Assembly: GCA_020430675.1 (NCBI GenBank)
Contig: JAGQJJ010000054.1
Location: forward strand, 1-11,941
DNA length: 11,941 nucleotides
Origin: Myxococcales bacterium
GTDB lineage: Bacteria > Myxococcota > Bradymonadia > UBA7976 > UBA1532
Direction: 5' to 3'
Part shown: in pieces, positions 8,701-11,941 of the stretch
Position numbering within the stretch: position 1 is the first letter of the stretch
Layout of the letters: each line of letters begins with the position of its first letter
The notes under the pieces: model-generated
Databases searched by the model: none
What the model was told of the DNA's origin: nothing
The model's input: the letters and a program-made list of their open reading frames with translations, nothing else
Translations under genes and position numbers: made by a program

Positions 8701-9291
8701 GGCGAGCTGCTCGGCACGCGCCAGAAGGGTCAGGTGCAGGCGGTCGGCGTCGATCTGTACGCCCAGCTCCTCGACGAAGCGGTGCGCAAGCTGCGCGGCG
8801 AGGCGCCCAAGGTCGAGTTCGACCCCGACATCAACGTGCAGGTCAACGCGCGGCTGCCCGAAGAATACGTGCCCGACGAGCACCTGCGGCTCGTGCTCTA
8901 CAAGCGGCTGGCCAACGCCACTGACGAGGAGCACGTGCTGGGCGTGGCCGATGAGATGACCGATCGCTTCGGCCCCCCGCCGGGTCCGGTCGAAAACCTG
9001 ATCGAAGCGATGCGCATCCGCGCCCTTGCCCGCTACGTCGGCCTGCGCACCGTCGACCACACGCCGACCGAGGTGCGCTTCAACTTCCACCCGCAGAGCC
9101 CGGTGCCGGTCAGTGCGATCATCGCCCTCGTCACCGCGCCCGGCAGCCGTTGGCGGGCCCCGGCCGACTACAAGCTGACCTATCTCTTCGATGCCCAGGA
9201 GCGGCGCGAGACCGTGGCCACGACGCGAATCTGCTTGCAGCGTCTGGCCGAGTTCGTTACCGACGATGCGCATGCCGCCGAGGCTTCGTGA
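5728..9291 (+). CDS. mfd: Transcription-repair coupling factor Mfd
   Basis: 1187 residues, close to the usual 1150 or so. Mfd binds RNA polymerase stalled at a DNA lesion, pushes it off by ATP-driven translocation and recruits UvrA. The N-terminal third is UvrB-like and includes [18 protein letters not shown] (about 201-218). The RNA polymerase-interacting, CarD-like domain starts near residue 512 ([20 protein letters not shown]) and runs to about 575. The translocase motor follows: Walker A GDVGFGKT (664-671), DEEH (765-768), MTATPIPRT (790-798) and motif [10 protein letters not shown] (934-941). The C-terminal TRCF domain starts near 1030 ([20 protein letters not shown]). All key motor residues are intact. 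The ATG at 5728 has GGAGG four bases upstream. Codons 69-71 hold a run of seven T. The stop overlaps the next start by one base (TGATG), so it heads a coupled operon. Confidence 0.97.
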   Translation: MSAPEQQERFPLDAVVGAIAAGRKRVDLAGVDLDLLAYVAVALHARVGRPLLLVTPGDSEARRLAADLRFFAGDDAAVTHLPEIDQSPYGHLSPDRGAVMRLLAGLAGLVWDQVGPLTVVSATTLARKLMPPDVLVEHSFLVAKGRPLDRAACLRALADGGYHAVSAVEDPGTFAIRGHILDVFPPHLSRPVRVELWGDEVDSLRLFDPTTQRTRADLGDTLMLPPVREELLIGAFANRARQGILHAGHEAGVPTRKLQPLLDDLQNGIPFLGIEAFRPAFFAQMGTLFDYLPADALVLTLDPMGVGDRLRDRWEGFATAYEGALAAHLPALPPAAHLATPAEVAHALDGLPQVRAHLVQMVDELGAVDGPDAAIRFAVPDNRALSRQLAEARADQKALAPLAEWVREVVAEGARVVLASRQQTQLDRLERVLRNYGVAVQRSSAPPSTHLHPPGPGEGGAVLVQGDVGGGFRLLSHGFALITEEEIFGRKSPRRQAREEDAQSPFLRSFQELEPGDFVVHADHGIGRYAGLKKLLVAGQEADFLIVQFAGEDKLYLPVYKLGRLQKYSGGSQADPRIDKLGGTAWQKVRSKARQAAEEDALALLDLYARREMAEGYAFTAPDDYFRSFEANFPFEETPDQARAIEEVLADMGRDRPMDRLLCGDVGFGKTEVALRAAMKAVLDGKQVAVLVPTTVLALQHYKTFRERLAGYPVRVALFSRLVPPADLKAQLDDLRRGRVDVAIGTHRLLGQDVKFADLGLLVLDEEHRFGVRHKERLKELRAHLDVLAMTATPIPRTLQLSLSGIRDLSVITTPPVDRLSVRTYVCRATDEVVRDAILRELGRGGQVFFVHNRVQSIEARHAWLTALVPEARIIVGHGQMEPAKLEKVMVDFTEGRYNVLLSTTIIESGIDIPTANTMLVDHADRLGLAQLYQLRGRVGRSKERGYCFLLVPGEAALSGEARSRLAVIQKFTELGSGFHVASHDMDLRGAGELLGTRQKGQVQAVGVDLYAQLLDEAVRKLRGEAPKVEFDPDINVQVNARLPEEYVPDEHLRLVLYKRLANATDEEHVLGVADEMTDRFGPPPGPVENLIEAMRIRALARYVGLRTVDHTPTEVRFNFHPQSPVPVSAIIALVTAPGSRWRAPADYKLTYLFDAQERRETVATTRICLQRLAEFVTDDAHAAEAS

Positions 9292-10340
9292 TGCGAATCG
9301 CTCTGCTCAGCCTGACCTGCCTTTTGGCAATTTGCGCCTTCGGGTGCCGCTCCGACGCCGAGAAGGGCTCCGCCGCCCGGCTCGCCGAGGGCGACCTCAC
9401 GCCCGACGAGAAGGCGCGCATCGTCGCCCGCGTGGGCGACACCGTGATCACCCTCGAAGAGTTCGAGCAGCGCCTCGATCAACAATCGCCCTTCGCCCGC
9501 GCCCGCTACGACAGTTTGCAGCGCAAGCAGGAGTTCCTCGACTCCCTCGTGCGGTTCGAGCTGATCGCGCAAGAGGCCGAGCGCAAGGGCTACGGCGATC
9601 ACCCCGACGTCGTTCTCGCGCGCAAACAGGCCATGGTGCGCCAGTTCACCCGCGACGAGCTGACCGATCTGGTCAAGCTCGACCAGATCACCGAGGCCGA
9701 CATCGCCGGCTATTTCAACGAGCACCGCGACGAGTTCGACCGCCCCGAGCAGGTGCGCGCCGCGCATATCCTCATCGCCGACGAGCAGAAGGCACGCTCG
9801 CTGCAAGCCGAGGTCGCCGCGGCCATCGCCGCCGATCCGACCAAACCGCGCGAAATCTTTGCCGAATTCGCCCGGCGCTACACCGAAGAGGAAGAGGGCC
9901 GCATCTCGGGCGGTGACCTCAAGTTCTTCGGCAAGCCCGGCGAGTCGAAGGTGCAAGGCCAGAGCGCGGTGCCGACCCCGGTCGCCACCGCCGCGTTTGC
10001 CATCGCCGACATCGGCGCCATGGCGCCCGAGCCGGTGCACAGCAGCCAGGGCTGGCACATCGTGCAGAAGACCGGCATGCGCCGCGCCTACCAGCGCGCG
10101 CTCGACGACGTGCGCACCCAGATTCGCAACAAGCTGTTCCGCCTGCGCAAGAGCGAGGCGATGGAGAAGTACGTGACCGACTTGAAGGCCCGCGCCCGCA
10201 TCGTCATCGACGACGCGGTGCTCGAAAAGGCCAAGGCGCCCGCCGCCGCCGGCGGCCTGCCCGAACTGATGCCGCGCGCGCCCGGCGCCATCGACGGCCT
10301 GCCGGCGAGCCCGCTGCCGGCGCCGGGGAAGACGCCATGA
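9291..10340 (+). CDS. Lipoprotein parvulin-type peptidyl-prolyl isomerase (PpiC/SurA-like)
   Basis: 349 residues from the ATG at 9291; the longer open frame upstream lies inside mfd. The ATG shares its A with the mfd stop (TGATG) and has GAGG seven bases upstream. The N-terminus [20 protein letters not shown] is a lipoprotein signal with probable lipidated Cys19 (A-F-G-C). A SurA-type N-terminal chaperone region follows (about 45-150: VARVGDTVITLEEFEQRLDQ, EFLDSLVRFELIAQEAERKG). One parvulin domain spans about 155-261, starting VRAAHILIADEQKARSL and ending HSSQGWHIVQKTG. The last 35 residues are Ala/Pro/Gly-rich and probably disordered. It is expected to be anchored in a membrane and to fold or escort exported proteins in the periplasm. 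It overlaps surA by four bases. Whether the anchor is in the inner or outer membrane cannot be told from sequence alone. PrsA-like function is an alternative name for the same activity. Confidence 0.92.
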   Translation: MRIALLSLTCLLAICAFGCRSDAEKGSAARLAEGDLTPDEKARIVARVGDTVITLEEFEQRLDQQSPFARARYDSLQRKQEFLDSLVRFELIAQEAERKGYGDHPDVVLARKQAMVRQFTRDELTDLVKLDQITEADIAGYFNEHRDEFDRPEQVRAAHILIADEQKARSLQAEVAAAIAADPTKPREIFAEFARRYTEEEEGRISGGDLKFFGKPGESKVQGQSAVPTPVATAAFAIADIGAMAPEPVHSSQGWHIVQKTGMRRAYQRALDDVRTQIRNKLFRLRKSEAMEKYVTDLKARARIVIDDAVLEKAKAPAAAGGLPELMPRAPGAIDGLPASPLPAPGKTP

Positions 10341-11290
10341 GACGCCTCGCCCTGCTGCTGGTTCTTGCCCTCGCGGCGCCCGCCGCCGCCGAGATCATCG
10401 ACGGCGTGGTCGCGGTGGTCAACGACGAGGTCATCACGCTCTCCGAGCTCGACGACACCGCCCGCCCGCTGCTCGCGCCGGTCGCCGGCATCTCCGATCC
10501 CATCGAGCGCGATCGCCAGCGCAACCGCATCCGCCGCGAGGCGCTCGACCAGCTCATCGGCAAGCACCTCGTCGCCCAGGAGGCCGCGCGGCGCAACATC
10601 ACCATCGGCCCCGAGGCGATCGACGCCCACCTCGACCGCATCAAAGCCAGCCAGGGCTGGACGGACGACCAGCTCCGCATGTACCTGAGCAGCCAGGGCA
10701 TCGCGATGAGCCAGTTCCGCAGCGAGGTGCGCGAGAACCTGCTGCAACAGCGCGTCGTCGGCGCGGTCATCGGCGGCCGCGTGCGCATCGGCGAGGGCGA
10801 CCTGCGCGATTATTACAACGAGAAGCTGACCCAGTCGGGCGGCGACTATCAGATCGAAGCGGCGCACATCGTGCTCACGGTGCCGCAGAACGCTTCGCCC
10901 GCCGAAGAGGCCGCCACGCGGCGGCAGGCCGAAGAGCTGCTCGCCCGCGCCCGCAGCGGCGAGGACTTCGCCGCGCTCGCCCGCCAGTACAGCCAGGCGC
11001 CGGGCGCCGAAGACGGCGGCTACCTGGGCATCTTCCAGCGCGGCACCTTCGAACCGCGGCTCGAAAAGGCCCTCGAAGACCTGCCCGTCGGCGGCATCGC
11101 CGGCCCGGTGCGCACCGGCTTCGGCTACCACATCGTGCGCCTCATCGACCGCAAGAAGACACCTCCCAAGCCCTTTGAAGAGGTGCAGGACGAGCTGCGC
11201 CGCGAGCTGCAGAACAAGCGGCTCGCCGAAGAGCTGACCAAGTGGATCGACGAGCTGAAGAAAAAGGCGTTTGTCGAGACCCGAATCTGA
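10337..11290 (+). CDS. surA: SurA-like periplasmic chaperone / peptidyl-prolyl isomerase
   Basis: 317 residues with a clean Sec signal peptide (MRRLALLLVLALAAPAAA, cleavage likely after Ala18). The mature start EIIDGVVAVVNDEVITLSEL is the typical opening of SurA. The N-terminal chaperone module covers about 19-150 and includes REALDQLIGKHLVAQEA. One parvulin domain covers about 173-272, from IEAAHIVLTV to GFGYHIVRLIDRKK, and a C-terminal helix (280-310) completes the chaperone module. E. coli SurA has two parvulin domains; this protein has one, as in many SurA homologues outside gammaproteobacteria. It should assist outer-membrane protein folding in the periplasm. The ATG overlaps the stop of the upstream isomerase (ATGA), with GGGGAAG upstream, so the two related chaperones are made together. 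The symbol reflects family membership; functional equivalence to E. coli SurA is inferred. Confidence 0.92.
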   Translation: MRRLALLLVLALAAPAAAEIIDGVVAVVNDEVITLSELDDTARPLLAPVAGISDPIERDRQRNRIRREALDQLIGKHLVAQEAARRNITIGPEAIDAHLDRIKASQGWTDDQLRMYLSSQGIAMSQFRSEVRENLLQQRVVGAVIGGRVRIGEGDLRDYYNEKLTQSGGDYQIEAAHIVLTVPQNASPAEEAATRRQAEELLARARSGEDFAALARQYSQAPGAEDGGYLGIFQRGTFEPRLEKALEDLPVGGIAGPVRTGFGYHIVRLIDRKKTPPKPFEEVQDELRRELQNKRLAEELTKWIDELKKKAFVETRI

Positions 11291-11294
11291 GCTC

Positions 11295-11941
11295 ATGAGC
11301 AGCCCCAGCCCCCGCATCCTCATCGCCGACGACGAGGAAGAGATCCGCTTTGCGCTGAAGCTGCACCTCGGCCGCGAAGGCTACACCGTCGTCGCCGCCC
11401 CCGACGGCGCCGCCGCGCTCGACCGCCTCGAAGCCGAGCCCTTCGACCTCGTGCTCTGCGACCTGGTCATGCCCCGCCTCGACGGCCTGGGCCTCATCGA
11501 CGCCATCACCACCCGCGGCCTCGGCGTGCCCGTGGTGCTGATGAGCGCGCACGCCGACGTCGAGACCGCGCTCGACGCCATGCGCCGCGGCGCGTTTGAC
11601 TACGTGGCCAAACCTTTCCGCGCCGACGAGCTGATCTTCCGGCTGCGCAAGGCCATCGAAGCCAACGCGCTCAGCGCGCGCGTCGAGCGGCTGCAAGAGG
11701 CCCTCGAAGCCGAGGCCTCGTTCGGCGGCATCATCGCGCACAGCCGTCCGATGCAGCAGATCTTCCGCACCATCCGCAAGGTGGTCGACTACAAGACCAC
11801 CGTGCTCTTGACCGGCGAGAGCGGCACCGGCAAGGAGCTCGTTGCCCGGGCCCTGCACTTCACCGGCACGCGCCGCGAGGGGCCCTATATCGCGGTCAAC
11901 TGCGGCGCCATCCCCGACAACCTGCTCGAAAGCGAACTCTT
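11295..11941 (+). CDS. NtrC-family sigma54-dependent response regulator (N-terminal part, cut by window edge)
   Basis: 215 complete codons are in the window; the gene runs off the right end. The receiver domain covers about 7-120: acidic pair Asp12-Asp13 (ILIADDEEEI), phospho-acceptor Asp56 (LVLCDLVMPRLDG), Ser84 (VVLMSAHADVETALDAMRRG) and Lys106 (FDYVAKPF). A helical linker (about 118-142) joins it to the AAA+ domain, which shows IIAHSRPMQQIF, Walker A GESGTGKE (174-181) and AVNCGAIPDNLLESELF. That sequence is diagnostic of bacterial enhancer-binding proteins. The GAFTGA sigma54-contact loop and the DNA-binding helix-turn-helix lie beyond the window. It starts four bases after the surA stop, with no strong ribosome-binding site, so it is probably translated by coupling. 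A sensor kinase partner is expected but not seen. Its place after two envelope chaperones hints at envelope-related control; this is inference. Confidence 0.93.
   Translation, partial: MSSPSPRILIADDEEEIRFALKLHLGREGYTVVAAPDGAAALDRLEAEPFDLVLCDLVMPRLDGLGLIDAITTRGLGVPVVLMSAHADVETALDAMRRGAFDYVAKPFRADELIFRLRKAIEANALSARVERLQEALEAEASFGGIIAHSRPMQQIFRTIRKVVDYKTTVLLTGESGTGKELVARALHFTGTRREGPYIAVNCGAIPDNLLESEL

Noticed and set aside
5605..9273. 1222-codon open frame on the minus strand, antisense to mfd, rich in Ala, Gly, His, Val and Glu
   Set aside because: Mfd on the plus strand has every expected motif. The antisense frame is a by-product of G/C-ending codons, has a low-complexity composition and no recognisable domain.
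9150..9290. Longer N-terminus for the lipoprotein isomerase starting inside mfd
   Set aside because: The extension lies in mfd and would bury the lipoprotein signal. The ATG at 9291 has a ribosome-binding site and a proper signal sequence.
9326..9340. TTGGCAATTTGCGCC, resembling a sigma54 promoter
   Set aside because: The GG and GC elements do not have the required 10-base spacing, and it lies in the signal-peptide coding sequence of the isomerase.
9180..11858. Minus-strand open frames of 292, 411 and 238 codons opposite the isomerase, surA and regulator genes
   Set aside because: The plus-strand genes carry clear family motifs; the antisense frames have shadow-type composition and no domains.

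Overview
The window is very GC-rich and densely packed, with strong G/C preference at third codon positions. That leaves long open frames on the opposite strand of most genes. The gene content and order (murI-hypothetical-ftsE-ftsX-coiled-coil protein; mfd-PpiC lipoprotein-surA-NtrC-type regulator), plus a large acidic lipoprotein with DxDxNGxxD motifs, suggest a Myxococcota or other delta-type proteobacterium. This is an inference from memory, not a search. It is a chromosomal region. I see no rRNA, tRNA, IS element, CRISPR array, integrase or phage gene.

Left half, minus strand, read from about 5465 down to 1: a 707-residue putative secreted lipoprotein with Ig-like and EF-hand-like segments; murI (glutamate racemase, start re-called at the ATG at 3324); a 192-residue conserved hypothetical protein whose ATG overlaps the murI stop; ftsE; ftsX; and the first 100 codons of a membrane-anchored coiled-coil protein that is probably an EnvC-type murein hydrolase activator. 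Genes are adjacent or overlapping, except for a 45-base gap before ftsE that holds a hairpin covering the ftsE ribosome-binding region. The theme is peptidoglycan: D-glutamate supply, and FtsEX control of septal murein cleavage.

Between the arms lies a 262-base divergent intergenic region (5466-5727). It contains one candidate sigma70-type promoter for each arm, and each candidate -35 box is overlapped by an inverted repeat.

Right half, plus strand: mfd (transcription-repair coupling factor, 1187 aa), a lipoprotein parvulin-type prolyl isomerase, a SurA-like periplasmic chaperone with one parvulin domain, and the first 215 codons of an NtrC-family response regulator that runs off the window end. 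mfd, the isomerase and surA are joined by TGATG and ATGA stop/start overlaps, and the regulator starts 4 bases after surA. This looks like one translationally coupled operon joining DNA repair to outer-membrane protein folding.

I did not find a clear new defence, mobile or biosynthetic system. The least explained items are the 192-aa hypothetical protein, the large Ig/EF-hand lipoprotein and the dyads in the divergent promoter region.
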